Positions 17,714 through 27,003 of a stretch of 64,000 bases of DNA are shown piece by piece (position 1 is the first letter of the stretch; each line of letters begins with the position of its first letter). The translations under genes were made by a program, and so were the position numbers. Under the pieces are notes generated by a model. The model saw only the letters and a program-made list of their open reading frames with translations. It was not told where the DNA came from and searched no databases. The DNA comes from Halanaerobiaceae bacterium (GTDB lineage: Bacteria > Bacillota > Halanaerobiia > Halanaerobiales > Halarsenatibacteraceae): the NCBI GenBank assembly GCA_003553485.1, contig PWEJ01000077.1, positions 30,824 through 94,823 of the forward strand. The letters are read 5' to 3'.

Positions 17714-18784
17714 ATGGACATATTTGCTAAAATGCAGGAACATGGCCATGAACAGCTTATTTTCTTGCAGGAGAATAAAACTGACCTGAAAGCGATTATT
17801 GGAATTCACAACACTGTTTTAGGTCCAGCCTTAGGTGGTTGCAGAATGTGGGATTATGATGAAGAAGAAGATGCCATTGATGATGTTTTAAGATTATCAA
17901 AGGGAATGACTTACAAAGCTGGAATCTCAGGGGAAGACTTTGGAGGAGGAAAAACAGTTATCTGGGGTGACCCAGAGACTCATCGAACAGAAGGTCTATT
18001 TCGAGCCTTAGGGCGCTATATTGATGCCTTAAATGGTCGTTATTCCACCGGAACAGATGTTGGAACCCAGCCCGAGGACTTTGTCTTGATGAGAAAAGAA
18101 ACCCCTTATGTAGGAGCTTTACCCAAAGAATATGGTGGAGGAGGAGACTCTTCAGTTCCCACAGCCTATGGCACCTTTTTAGGTATTCAGGCCAGCTGCA
18201 AATATAAGTATAACAGTGATGATTTAAAAGGAAAAAAAATAGCCATTCAGGGTTTAGGAAAAGTAGGCCTTAAATTAGCCCGACATTTAAAAGATGCTGG
18301 TGCAGAGCTAGTTGGAACAGATGTCGTGGAGGATAACATCGAGGCCGGTAAAAAAATAGGGATGGAAATAGTGGAACCTGATGAAATCTATGATGTTGAT
18401 TGTGATGTCTTTTCCCCCAATGCTTTAGGGGCAGTGGTTAATGATGACACTATCAATAGATTTAAATGTGATATAATCTGCGGAGCTGCCAATAATATTC
18501 TAGCTGAAGCAAAACATGGTAAAGAGTTAGCCAATAAAGGCATTTTATATGCACCAGATTACATTGTTAATGCTGGAGGTTTGATTTTAGTCTGTGATGA
18601 AATGGAGCCCAATGGTTATAGTGAAGAAAGAGTTTTGAAGAAATGTGAAGAAATTTATAACAAGCTCTTAAAAGTTTTCAAACTTGCTGATGAAGAAAAT
18701 ATAACCACTAATAAGGCAGCTGATAAATTAGTGGAAGAGAGAATTTCTACCATTGAAGTAACTAATACAATAAGTAAATATTAA
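17714..18784 (+). CDS. Glu/Leu/Phe/Val dehydrogenase family protein, diverged copy 1
   Basis: A 356-residue amino-acid dehydrogenase of the leucine/valine dehydrogenase type, which deaminates branched-chain amino acids with NAD to 2-oxoacids. LGPALGGCRMW, the catalytic-lysine region KGMTYKAG, GGGKTVIWGDPE and the Rossmann motif IQGLGKVGLKLARHL are visible. The segment that in copy 2 reads [13 protein letters not shown] here reads GGGGDSSVPTAYG, and TEVEDMDF is replaced by TQPEDFVL. It is the first gene after the sigma-54 promoter. Substrate may differ from copy 2 (19771-20841). Confidence 0.9.
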   Translation: MDIFAKMQEHGHEQLIFLQENKTDLKAIIGIHNTVLGPALGGCRMWDYDEEEDAIDDVLRLSKGMTYKAGISGEDFGGGKTVIWGDPETHRTEGLFRALGRYIDALNGRYSTGTDVGTQPEDFVLMRKETPYVGALPKEYGGGGDSSVPTAYGTFLGIQASCKYKYNSDDLKGKKIAIQGLGKVGLKLARHLKDAGAELVGTDVVEDNIEAGKKIGMEIVEPDEIYDVDCDVFSPNALGAVVNDDTINRFKCDIICGAANNILAEAKHGKELANKGILYAPDYIVNAGGLILVCDEMEPNGYSEERVLKKCEEIYNKLLKVFKLADEENITTNKAADKLVEERISTIEVTNTISKY

Positions 18785-18816
18785 GTTTAAGATACTCTGA
18801 GAGGAGGAAGTCTCTT

Positions 18817-19728
18817 ATGGTTGCAAGTATTGATGAATTGGTTTCTCGAGCCAAAGAATTACCTCCGACAAAAATGGCAGTAGCTGCAGCAGGAGATGAA
18901 GCAGTCTTAGAAAGTGTTTTTCGAGCCTGGCAGGAGGGCATTATTGAACCTGTATTAGTGGGTGATAAAGAAAAAATAATTGAAGCCCAAAAAGAGTTAA
19001 ATAAAGATTTTGCAGCTGAGATTATAGAGGTTGAAAATAAAAAGGCAGCAGCTGATAAAGTTATGGAGTTAATAGCCAAGGGTGAAGCCGACTTTCCCAT
19101 GAAGGGATTGCTTAGCTCCAGTATTATTTTACGAGCATTGATGAATAAAGAATATGGCCTGAGACAGGAAGGTTTACTGAGCCTGGTTACCGTAATCTAT
19201 TTAAAAAGAGAGCAGAGAATTGTTTTGCTCTCCGATGCCGGTTTAAATATTGCACCAGATTTAAAAGATAAAGTTGAAATTATAAAGAATGCCGTTACTA
19301 TCGCCCGCAGTTTAGGAATTGAATACCCCAAAGTAGCTCCTTTAGCTGCTGTGGAAGAGATAAAAGAGAGTATGCCAGCTACTTTAGAGGCTGCTCAGCT
19401 GGCCAAAATGGCTGATAGAAATCAGATCAAAAACTGCTCAATAGATGGCCCCTTAGCCTTAGATAATGCTATTCTTCCTGAGGCTGCCAAGCATAAAGGG
19501 ATTTCTGGCGAGGTGGCAGGCAAGGCCGATATCTTGCTGACACCTGATATAGAGGCCGGTAACATCCTTTATAAAGCCTGGATTTTATATGCCGGTTTTT
19601 CTTCAGCCAGCGTTGTATATGGAGCTAAAGTTCCGCTGGTCCTGACTTCTCGAGCCGACAGTCCCAAGACCAAATTTAATTCTATTGCTCTGGCCAAGAT
19701 GGTGACTTTAGGCCTGGCTGATTTATAG
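18817..19728 (+). CDS. ptb: phosphate butyryltransferase
   Basis: A 303-residue phosphate acyltransferase (PTA_PTB family) that converts butyryl- or branched acyl-CoA to the acyl phosphate. The GAKVPLVLTSRAD segment and the C-terminal FNSIALAKMV are typical of Ptb; PPTKMAVAAAGDEAVLE is the N-terminal motif. Its place between two branched-chain dehydrogenases and next to butyrate kinase points to isobutyryl-, isovaleryl- and 2-methylbutyryl-CoA as substrates. GAGGAGG lies ahead of the ATG. Confidence 0.93.
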   Translation: MVASIDELVSRAKELPPTKMAVAAAGDEAVLESVFRAWQEGIIEPVLVGDKEKIIEAQKELNKDFAAEIIEVENKKAAADKVMELIAKGEADFPMKGLLSSSIILRALMNKEYGLRQEGLLSLVTVIYLKREQRIVLLSDAGLNIAPDLKDKVEIIKNAVTIARSLGIEYPKVAPLAAVEEIKESMPATLEAAQLAKMADRNQIKNCSIDGPLALDNAILPEAAKHKGISGEVAGKADILLTPDIEAGNILYKAWILYAGFSSASVVYGAKVPLVLTSRADSPKTKFNSIALAKMVTLGLADL

Positions 19729-19770
19729 ACTTATATTATACCAAAAATTTATTACCCAGGGGGTTTTAAA

Positions 19771-20841
19771 ATGACAAAGGTTTTTCAATTGATGCAGGAA
19801 GGTGATTTTGAACAGGTAGTCTATAATTATGATGAGGAATCTGGTTTAAAAGCTATTATCTGTATCCATGATACCACTTTAGGTCCAGCTTTAGGTGGAA
19901 CAAGAATGTGGAATTATGATAATGAAGAAGAAGCTTTAAAGGATGTATTAAGGCTAGCCCGGGGTATGACTTACAAGGCTTCAGCAGCGGGTTTGAATTT
20001 AGGAGGAGGAAAGGCCGTTATTATTGGTGATGCCGAGAAAGATAAAAGTGAAGCGCTCTGGCGAGCCTTTGGTCGTTTTGTGCAAAGCCTAAATGGCCGC
20101 TATATAACTGCAGAAGACGTCAATACTGAGGTAGAGGATATGGACTTTGTTGCTGAAGAGACTGACCATGTTACCGGTCTACCGGGAACCAGCGGTGACC
20201 CCTCACCTGTTACAGCCATGGGAGTATGGAAAGCCATGAAAGCCAGCGCTGAAGAGGTTTACGGCAGTAAAGATCTTGCCGGAAAAACAGTTGCGATACA
20301 GGGTGTTGGCAGTGTTGGATATTATCTTGCCAAGCATATTGCTGAAGAAGGGGGCAAGTTGATTGTTACCGATATTAAAGAGGAAAAAATCAAACGGGTT
20401 GAAAGGGAATTTGGAGCGGAATATGTTGAACCCGATGAAATCTACGGCGTAGACTGCGATATCTTTGCTCCTACTGCCCTGGGGGCCGTAATTAATGATG
20501 ATACCATACCGCAGCTTAAATGCGATATAGTCTGTGGGGGAGCCAATAATGTATTGGCAGAAGATCGCCATGGAGATATTCTCCATGAAAAAGATATTCT
20601 CTATGCTCCTGATTATGTAGCTAATGCCGGTGGGCTTATGAATGTCTATGATGAAATGGAGCCTGGTGGTTACAAGAAAGATAGAGCCCTTAAAAGAACA
20701 GATAAAATTTATGGAAACACCAAAACTATTTTTGCCATTAGTAAAAGAGATAATATCCCAACTTATAAAGCAGCGGATATTCTGGCGGAAGAGAGAATAG
20801 CTAAAATGAGGAAGGTTCGCAGTAATTTCATTATCAAATAA
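19771..20841 (+). CDS. leucine/valine dehydrogenase (Glu/Leu/Phe/Val family), canonical copy 2
   Basis: Also 356 residues and clearly paralogous to the gene at 17714. It keeps the family consensus: [33 protein letters not shown], the [13 protein letters not shown] substrate loop and [15 protein letters not shown]. It deaminates leucine, valine or isoleucine to the 2-oxoacid that the oxidoreductase encoded downstream would use. Bcd/Ldh naming is possible; the exact amino acid preference cannot be read from the sequence. Confidence 0.92.
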   Translation: MTKVFQLMQEGDFEQVVYNYDEESGLKAIICIHDTTLGPALGGTRMWNYDNEEEALKDVLRLARGMTYKASAAGLNLGGGKAVIIGDAEKDKSEALWRAFGRFVQSLNGRYITAEDVNTEVEDMDFVAEETDHVTGLPGTSGDPSPVTAMGVWKAMKASAEEVYGSKDLAGKTVAIQGVGSVGYYLAKHIAEEGGKLIVTDIKEEKIKRVEREFGAEYVEPDEIYGVDCDIFAPTALGAVINDDTIPQLKCDIVCGGANNVLAEDRHGDILHEKDILYAPDYVANAGGLMNVYDEMEPGGYKKDRALKRTDKIYGNTKTIFAISKRDNIPTYKAADILAEERIAKMRKVRSNFIIK

Positions 20842-20882
20842 CGCAGACTAAATAATATGACAATTACAAGAGAGGTGTTTAG

Positions 20883-21956
20883 TTGACCATGTACAAAATC
20901 CTGGTCATCAACCCGGGTTCAACCTCAACTAAAATCGCATTCTTCCAGGGAACATCGGAAAAGTTCAGCAAAACTATCAATCACGAGCAAGCAGAACTTG
21001 CTAAATTTCCTCATATTTCAGCTCAACTTAATTTTCGCCAGCGTTTAATTGAAGAATTTTTAACTGAACAGGAGATAGACTTAGCTGAACTCGATGCTGT
21101 AGTTGGCCGGGGGGGATTATTAAAACCCATCCCTGGTGGAACCTATGAGGTTAATGGAAAAATGATAGAAGATCTAAAGAAGGGTTTACAGGGTGAGCAT
21201 GCCAGCAACTTAGGTGGCCAATTGGCTTATGCTCTCACCAAAAACACTGAAGCAAAGGCCTTTATCGTCGATCCAGTGGTGGTAGATGAATTATCTCCTT
21301 TAGCAAGGTTATCAGGCCATCCTGACCTGCCTAGAAGAAGTATCTTTCATGCCCTAAATCAAAAGGCGATAGCTCGTCGCTATGCCGAAGAAAAAGGTGT
21401 AAAATATCAGCAGGTTGAAGTAATAGTGACCCACTTAGGTGGTGGTATCTCCTGCGGTTTACACCGCGCAGGAGAGGTGATTGATGTCAATAATGCTCTA
21501 AGCGGTGAAGGTCCCTTTTCTCCCAATCGCACGGGAGGGCTGCCTACCCTTGATTTAGCTGAATTATGTCTGGCTGAAGAGGAAAACCCCTCAGAAATTA
21601 AAGCCAAACTTTTGCAAGAGGGAGGAGTTGTAGCTTATCTGGGCACCAATAATATGATAGAGGTTGAAAAAAAAGCTCAGGCTGGTGTAGAGGAGTATGA
21701 TTTAGTCTTTAGAGCTATGGCCTATCAGGTAAGCAAAGAGATTGGCTCTCTGGCAGCAATTTCAGGAGAAAATTTAGAGGCTATTCTTTTGACTGGAGGA
21801 ATAGCTCATTCACAATATTTTGTTGAATTAATCAAAGAAAGAGTCGAATTTCTGGCACCTGTGCACACTTATCCTGGCGAAGAGGAGATGCAGGCTTTAG
21901 CAGCCGGAGCTTTTAGGGTCCTATCAGGAGAAGAAGCTGCTAAAGTTTATCAATAA
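20883..21956 (+). CDS. buk: butyrate kinase
   Basis: A 357-residue acetate-kinase-family enzyme that makes ATP from butyryl or branched-chain acyl phosphate. The phosphate loop INPGSTSTKIAFF, VTHLGGGISCG and the nucleotide-binding AILLTGGIAHS are in place. TTG at 20883 lies five bases after GAGGTG; ATG at 20889 is the alternative start. Together with Ptb it gives the substrate-level phosphorylation step of this operon. Confidence 0.94.
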   Translation: MTMYKILVINPGSTSTKIAFFQGTSEKFSKTINHEQAELAKFPHISAQLNFRQRLIEEFLTEQEIDLAELDAVVGRGGLLKPIPGGTYEVNGKMIEDLKKGLQGEHASNLGGQLAYALTKNTEAKAFIVDPVVVDELSPLARLSGHPDLPRRSIFHALNQKAIARRYAEEKGVKYQQVEVIVTHLGGGISCGLHRAGEVIDVNNALSGEGPFSPNRTGGLPTLDLAELCLAEEENPSEIKAKLLQEGGVVAYLGTNNMIEVEKKAQAGVEEYDLVFRAMAYQVSKEIGSLAAISGENLEAILLTGGIAHSQYFVELIKERVEFLAPVHTYPGEEEMQALAAGAFRVLSGEEAAKVYQ

Positions 21957-21983
21957 TTAAATTTTCAAGAGGAGGGAAAAATC

Positions 21984-22232
21984 TTGGCTGAGGTCAAAGA
22001 TAAAACTGAAGTGCAAAATAAAAAAATGGTTGTGGATGAAGAAAGATGTAAAGGTTGTGGGCTTTGTGTTAATGTCTGCCCGGTAGAAATTATTGAAAAT
22101 GCTGAGGATAGAATAAATCAGAATGGCTATCATCCAGCTGAAATTAAGCCAGAAAATCAAGATAAATGCACAAGCTGTACCCAGTGTTATCAAATCTGCC
22201 CCGATGTCTGTATCACTGTCTATAAAGAGTAA
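21984..22232 (+). CDS. 2-oxoacid:ferredoxin oxidoreductase, ferredoxin (delta) subunit
   Basis: An 82-residue 2[4Fe-4S] protein. The clusters are bound by CKGCGLCVNVCP and CTSCTQCYQICP. Translation starts at a TTG after GAGGAGGG. It is first in a delta-alpha-beta-gamma arrangement with the next three genes, and passes electrons from the thiamine-diphosphate subunit to external ferredoxin. Confidence 0.92.
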   Translation: MAEVKDKTEVQNKKMVVDEERCKGCGLCVNVCPVEIIENAEDRINQNGYHPAEIKPENQDKCTSCTQCYQICPDVCITVYKE

Positions 22233-22258
22233 GAATTGAAAGGAGGATATAGAAAATA

Positions 22259-23317
22259 ATGGCTGAAAAACAATTGATGAAAGGTAATGAAGTTATCGGT
22301 GAGGCGGCAATAAGAGCTGGCTGTCGTTACTTTTTTGGTTATCCTATCACACCTCAAAATGATATCCCGGCCTATATGGCCCGGGAACTACCCAAATATG
22401 ATGGAGTCTTTCTTCAGGCTGAAAGTGAAGTGGCTGCCAGTAACATGGTTTATGGAGCAGCAGGAGCAGGAGCAAGGGTTCTAACTTCTTCCTCCAGTCC
22501 AGGGATTAGTCTAAAAGCTGAAGGAATATCTTATATTGCAGGTGCTGAATTGCCCTGTGTAATAGTAAATATAATGAGGGGGGGCCCGGGTTTAGGTAGT
22601 ATACAACCCTCCCAATCAGATTATTTTCAGGCGACCAAGGGTATGGCTCATGGGGATTTCCACCTGATAGTATATGCCCCTTCCAATGTACAGGAGTTGG
22701 CTGATTTAACTTTTAAAGCTTTTAATGTGGCTGACCAGTACCGGACACCAGTTATGGTCATTGGAGATGGCATGTTAGGTCAGATGATGGAACCTGTAGA
22801 GTTTATGGAACCTATAGACCCTGATGAATTACCCAAAAAAGAGTGGGCCACCGATGGAGCTAAGGGAAGAGAAAAAAATGTAATCAACTCTCTTGCTTTA
22901 GACCCCCGGGATTTAGAAATCTTAAATGAAAGATTACAGGATAAATATAAAGAGATCAAGGCCCAGGAAGTAATGTATGATGAATATAAAATGGAAGATG
23001 CAGAGATGGCTGTGGTAGCCTATGGTACTTCTGCTAGAATAGCTACTAAAGCCATTGATATGGCCAGAGAGGCTGGCATTAAAGCAGGACTATTTAGGCC
23101 TATCACCCTCTATCCCTTCCCGGAACAGGAGTTAGCTGCAACTACAGAAAAGATTGAGCAATATTTGACGGTAGAGATGAGTGCCGGACAGATGTTAGAA
23201 GATGTCAGATTGGCAGTTGAAGGACGTCGCCCCATAGAATTTTACGGCCGTATGGGCGGTATGGTTCCTGAAACTGATGCCATTTTAAATAAATTGCAAG
23301 AAATGAGGGGTGAATAA
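22259..23317 (+). CDS. 2-oxoacid:ferredoxin oxidoreductase, alpha subunit (VorB/KorA type)
   Basis: A 352-residue alpha subunit with the pyrimidine-binding domain (GCRYFFGYPITPQNDIPAY at the N-terminus and SSPGISLKAEG near residue 80) and a C-terminal transketolase-like domain. The enzyme oxidises a 2-oxoacid to acyl-CoA and CO2 with reduction of ferredoxin. KorA (2-oxoglutarate) and VorB (branched-chain) share this layout; the linked dehydrogenases and ptb-buk favour branched-chain 2-oxoacids. The stop overlaps the next start by one base. Confidence 0.9.
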   Translation: MAEKQLMKGNEVIGEAAIRAGCRYFFGYPITPQNDIPAYMARELPKYDGVFLQAESEVAASNMVYGAAGAGARVLTSSSSPGISLKAEGISYIAGAELPCVIVNIMRGGPGLGSIQPSQSDYFQATKGMAHGDFHLIVYAPSNVQELADLTFKAFNVADQYRTPVMVIGDGMLGQMMEPVEFMEPIDPDELPKKEWATDGAKGREKNVINSLALDPRDLEILNERLQDKYKEIKAQEVMYDEYKMEDAEMAVVAYGTSARIATKAIDMAREAGIKAGLFRPITLYPFPEQELAATTEKIEQYLTVEMSAGQMLEDVRLAVEGRRPIEFYGRMGGMVPETDAILNKLQEMRGE

Positions 23318-24066
23318 TGATGGAGAAAGTAGCATCCTATCCTGATTCACTGACTGAAAAAAAATTCCACTATTGCCCTGGATGTACTCATGGTATAGTT
23401 CATCGCCTGGTTGCTGAAATCATGGATGAAATGGGCATAAAAGAAGAAACAATTGGAGTGGCCCCGGTGGGTTGTTCAGTCCTGGCCTATGATTATTTTG
23501 ACTGTGACATGCACGAAGCTTCTCATGGTCGAGCTCCTGCTGTAGCCACGGGAATTAAGAGGGTCCATCCTGATAAAATGGTCTTCACCTATCAGGGTGA
23601 TGGAGATTTAGCCTCTATAGGTACAGCTGAAATAGTCCATGCTGCCAATAGAGGAGAAAACATCACCACAGTTTTTATTAATAATGCTATCTATGGCATG
23701 ACTGGAGGCCAGATGGCTCCAACAACCCTAGAGGGACAAAAGACTACCACCTCCCCCTATGGACGTAATTTAAAGGAGGCAGGTAATCCAATTAGAATGA
23801 CCGAGATGCTCAGTGTCCTTGATGGGCCTGCTTTTATAGCTCGAGTTTCAGTCCATGACCCCAAGCATATCCGGCAGGCCAAAAAAGCTCTGCGCAAAGC
23901 CTTTAGATTACAAAAAGAAGGTAAAGGTTTTACCATGATAGAGGTATTATCGACCTGCCCGACTAATTGGGGCATTAAACCGCAAGAATCTCTAGAATGG
24001 TTAGAAGAATATATGATGCCTGTCTATCCTTTAGATGTCTATAAAGATATTGAGGAGGTGGAATAA
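23317..24066 (+). CDS. 2-oxoacid:ferredoxin oxidoreductase, beta subunit (TPP-binding)
   Basis: A 249-residue thiamine-diphosphate subunit. HYCPGCTHG at the N-terminus, YQGDGDLASIGTAEI and FINNAIYGMTGGQMAPTT give the cofactor-binding GDG...NN pattern. Two ATG codons in tandem (23317, 23320) make the start uncertain by one residue. It is sandwiched without gaps between the alpha and gamma subunit genes. Confidence 0.92.
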   Translation: MMEKVASYPDSLTEKKFHYCPGCTHGIVHRLVAEIMDEMGIKEETIGVAPVGCSVLAYDYFDCDMHEASHGRAPAVATGIKRVHPDKMVFTYQGDGDLASIGTAEIVHAANRGENITTVFINNAIYGMTGGQMAPTTLEGQKTTTSPYGRNLKEAGNPIRMTEMLSVLDGPAFIARVSVHDPKHIRQAKKALRKAFRLQKEGKGFTMIEVLSTCPTNWGIKPQESLEWLEEYMMPVYPLDVYKDIEEVE

Positions 24067-24618
24067 ATGAATGAAGAAGTAATAATGGCAGGTTTTGGCG
24101 GGCAGGGTGTTATGTCAATCGGTCAACTTTTGGCCTATTCAGGTATGAAGGCAAAATTAGAGGTTTCCTGGATGCCCTCCTACGGGCCAGAGATGCGAGG
24201 CGGGACAGCTAATTGTACAGTTATAGTAGCCAGTGAGAAGATTCCATCACCTCTGACCACTCATCCAAATTCAGTGATAGTGATGAACTTACCCTCCCAG
24301 ACTAAATTTGTACCAAAAGTAAAAGAGCAGGGATTGGTGGTGAAGAATTCTTCTTTAATAGATGAAAAGATAGAGAGAGATGACCTCACCATAATTGAGG
24401 TTCCTGCCAATGAAATTGCCGAAGAATTGGGCAATACTCGAGTAGCCAATATGGTTATGTTAGGTGCATATATTGCTGAAAAAGAAATTATAGATTTAGA
24501 TATCGTCAAAAATTCCTTGGCCAATGTTTTACCAGAGCGCCATCATGGCTTGATTCCTCTCAATGAAAAGGCCCTTGATAGAGGCTATAATTTAGTAAAA
24601 GAGCCGGCTTCAGTTTAA
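24067..24618 (+). CDS. 2-oxoacid:ferredoxin oxidoreductase, gamma subunit
   Basis: A 183-residue subunit starting at the base after the beta-subunit stop. AGFGGQGVMSIGQLLA is the conserved glycine-rich N-terminus, followed by SYGPEMRGGTANCTV, both typical of KorC/VorC subunits. It is the last gene of the sigma-54-controlled operon and is followed by a terminator. Confidence 0.92.
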   Translation: MNEEVIMAGFGGQGVMSIGQLLAYSGMKAKLEVSWMPSYGPEMRGGTANCTVIVASEKIPSPLTTHPNSVIVMNLPSQTKFVPKVKEQGLVVKNSSLIDEKIERDDLTIIEVPANEIAEELGNTRVANMVMLGAYIAEKEIIDLDIVKNSLANVLPERHHGLIPLNEKALDRGYNLVKEPASV

Positions 24619-24638
24619 AAAAAGCATAGTAAGCTGAT

Positions 24639-24690
24639 TTAGGGGAGTGGTCCTCAAAGATTAGGGATCACTCCTAATTTCATTTTTTTG
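24639..24690 (+). terminator. terminator of the branched-chain amino acid operon
   Basis: The arms TTAGGGGAGTGGTCC and GGGATCACTCCTAA pair with one or two mismatches, and a run of seven T follows shortly downstream. Confidence 0.7.
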
Positions 24691-24733
24691 CTCCATATGA
24701 TATAATTTGAGGGTAAACCAGGGGGTTTTAAAA

Positions 24734-25831
24734 ATGAGGGAGAGTAAGCCAGTGGCTTTACTTAAAGAGATGGCCAATATTGCTAGTTTTCCTCGTCAGG
24801 AAAAAGAGCTTGCTAATTATGTCAAAAATAAATTATTGGCTGCCGGTTTAGAGGTATATGAGGATGATGCTGCTCAAAAATTAGGAGGTTGCTCTGGCAA
24901 TATATTAGCTTATAAACCAGAGGCAAAAAAAGAGGAAAATATTTTGCAGCCCTTTCCAGGCCAGGTATTATTAGTGGCTCATTTAGATAGAATTTCTGCT
25001 GCCACCAGCACAGCTAAAATAAATCAGGATAAATATTTAACTGGTTCAGGAAATACTAACCTGGGAGCTGACAATTTAGCGGGGATTAGCATTATTTTAA
25101 GTTTAATAAAAGATGCTACAGTTGAAATACCATCTGGCTGGGGAATAGCACTGACAGTAGCTGAAGAGATAGGTTTATTAGGTGTCCAACAGATCCCGGC
25201 CGATTTTTTAGCTCGCTTTTCCCAGGCTCTGGTGTTAGATGGGGAAGCACCTGGAGGAATTATATTTAATAAAGAGCCAGCTATCACAGTCTTTTCTTTG
25301 CTGCCCTCCCTGGAGCTAACCAGGGCTGAAGCCAGGCTTCTTTTACAGCAGGTAAAGGATCAGATCCAGGCTCAGACCAAAAAAATTAAATTGATTGAAA
25401 TCAATTCCTCTCTGCCAGCGGTTAATATTAAGCACTCAGGTTTACTGGCAGCTATTCGAGCTCCTCAAGCTATGGCCAGAAACTACTGGAGAACTGTATT
25501 GAGTAAAATACTAAAAAAGGGAGCTTTTAAGATCACTGATCTGATGACCGAAGAAATATTTTCCTATCCCGGTGTTAGCTTTAACTGCCAGAATAGATGG
25601 TTGCAAAAGTTAAAGGAAGCTTTGAGTAAATATAATTCTCAAGTTAAATTTAGCTTAAGTTCAGGCATGAGTGAGGCCAGTGTTTTAACGGCCCGGGGGC
25701 TGCCGGCTGTAAATTTAGGTATTGGAATAAAAGAGGCTCATAGCAAAGAGGAAAAGGTTGAAATTGCTGGTTTACATAATATTATTGCCACTTTGCGAGA
25801 GCTGGCCTGGATGAGTCACCAATTAAATTGA
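24734..25831 (+). CDS. PepT-like M20/M42-family metallopeptidase
   Basis: About 365 residues. Metal ligands are visible as VAHLD near residue 82, LGADNLAG near 112, the catalytic/metal pair AEEIGLLG near 144, DGEAPGG near 168, and a C-terminal histidine in the EAHSKEE/AGLHNI region. This is the peptidase T-like arrangement; substrate is probably a short peptide. The ATG at 24734 follows GGGGG at a normal distance; an upstream in-frame codon at 24707 lacks support. It follows the amino acid fermentation operon, so peptide supply is plausible but unproven. Confidence 0.85.
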   Translation: MRESKPVALLKEMANIASFPRQEKELANYVKNKLLAAGLEVYEDDAAQKLGGCSGNILAYKPEAKKEENILQPFPGQVLLVAHLDRISAATSTAKINQDKYLTGSGNTNLGADNLAGISIILSLIKDATVEIPSGWGIALTVAEEIGLLGVQQIPADFLARFSQALVLDGEAPGGIIFNKEPAITVFSLLPSLELTRAEARLLLQQVKDQIQAQTKKIKLIEINSSLPAVNIKHSGLLAAIRAPQAMARNYWRTVLSKILKKGAFKITDLMTEEIFSYPGVSFNCQNRWLQKLKEALSKYNSQVKFSLSSGMSEASVLTARGLPAVNLGIGIKEAHSKEEKVEIAGLHNIIATLRELAWMSHQLN

Positions 25832-25920
25832 ACCTTAAATTTAATAGCAAACTATAATTTAAATTTTTGGATAACCGAAAAAAGAGAACTGGAAATATCA
25901 CAAGAGGAGGAAGAATAGCG

Positions 25921-26481
25921 GTGAAAAATCTGAAGGAAAAAGTAATTAAGAGCAAGAAAGTTTTTCAGGGCAATATATTGAATGTTCGAGTAGATGAGGT
26001 AGAGCTTCCTGATCAAAGCACTTCCAAAAGAGAGGTGGTGGAACATCCTGGCGGAGTTACTATCATTCCTCTCCTGCCAGATAAAAAAATCATGATGGTG
26101 AAACAATACCGCATAGCCACCGAGGAAATAATACTCGAGCTACCAGCAGGTAAAATTGATAGCAATGAATCCCCTGAAAAGGCGGCTCGACGGGAATTAA
26201 AGGAAGAAACTGGTTACTATGGTGGCCAGTTTAAGCATTTATTTGATTTTTATACAACTCCAGGTTATAGTTCAGAGTTACTTCATTTATATTTAGCCAA
26301 GAATATTAATCAAGGAAAAAGAGAATTAGATAAAGGTGAGTTTCTCTATAACGAAAAAATATCCCTCGGTGAAATACCTGAGTTAATTTTTTCCGGTCAG
26401 GTTAAAGACTCAAAAACAATAATTGGATTACTGGCTATGAAAGAGCTGTTAGATAGTCCGCAGGTTAAGGGAAGACACTAG
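25921..26481 (+). CDS. nudF: Nudix hydrolase, ADP-ribose pyrophosphatase type
   Basis: About 186 residues. The Nudix box is complete: G in AGKIDSNE, then REL and EETGY at the required spacing. The preceding MMVKQYRIATEEIILELPAG and the N-terminal FQGNILNVRVDEVELPD are characteristic of ADP-ribose pyrophosphatases. The enzyme clears ADP-ribose to AMP and ribose 5-phosphate. The GTG at 25921 was chosen as start because AGAGGAGG lies ten bases upstream; an open frame from 25867 has no site. Confidence 0.9.
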   Translation: MKNLKEKVIKSKKVFQGNILNVRVDEVELPDQSTSKREVVEHPGGVTIIPLLPDKKIMMVKQYRIATEEIILELPAGKIDSNESPEKAARRELKEETGYYGGQFKHLFDFYTTPGYSSELLHLYLAKNINQGKRELDKGEFLYNEKISLGEIPELIFSGQVKDSKTIIGLLAMKELLDSPQVKGRH

Positions 26482-26528
26482 TTAAATTGAAATATTTAAT
26501 TCAATTATTAATATAATTAATTATATAC

Positions 26529-26557
26529 TTGACAATATTAAATTAATGCTATATAAT
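26529..26557 (+). promoter_or_regulatory. consensus sigma-A promoter of the DUF2089/SHOCT-like gene pair
   Basis: TTGACA and TATAAT with a spacer of 17 bases match the consensus at all twelve positions. It lies about 57 bases ahead of the DUF2089 gene. Confidence 0.85.
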
Positions 26558-26613
26558 TTTAGATAGATAGGATTAGGCAGGATAATCTAAGCATTAAAAG
26601 AAGGTGATTTATC

Positions 26614-26991
26614 TTGGCCAATAAAATTATTGGTAAGTGTCCAGTCTGTGAAGAAAATATGAGTATTACAGAACTCAAATGCAATCACTGTCAGACAACT
26701 ATCAAAGGAAAATTTACTCAAGGGAAGTTTTCTAATCTCTCGGCAGATCAACTTAAATTTGTTGAAGTATTTATCCGGTCCCGGGGTAACATTAAAGAAG
26801 TTGAGAGAGAGATGGGTATATCCTATCCAACAGTTCGCAATAAACTGGATGAAGTAATTGCTGCCCTGGGTTATAGAGTGGAAGATAGTCCTGATGATGA
26901 GAAAGCTGAGAAACGCAAGGAAATTTTAGACTCCCTGGAGGAAGGTGAAATTGATTCCAGTCGAGCAGTAGAGTTATTAAAAAATATTTAG
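26614..26991 (+). CDS. DUF2089 family protein (zinc ribbon, helix-turn-helix)
   Basis: A 125-residue protein. A zinc ribbon CPVC...CNHC fills residues 9-26, a helix-turn-helix-like core follows (FIRSRGNIKEVEREMGISYPTVRNKL in parts), and a short C-terminal SHOCT-like helix pair (LEEGEIDSSRAVELL) ends it. Starts at TTG behind GAAGGTG. The domain content suggests a small DNA-binding regulator, often found next to SHOCT-like or bactofilin/YvlB-type genes. Function is not established. Confidence 0.85.
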   Translation: MANKIIGKCPVCEENMSITELKCNHCQTTIKGKFTQGKFSNLSADQLKFVEVFIRSRGNIKEVEREMGISYPTVRNKLDEVIAALGYRVEDSPDDEKAEKRKEILDSLEEGEIDSSRAVELLKNI

Positions 26992-27003
26992 GAGGTTTTC
27001 TTC

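Noticed and set aside
20203..20586. 127-residue minus-strand open frame
   Set aside because: It lies wholly inside the dehydrogenase copy 2 gene and resembles no known protein.
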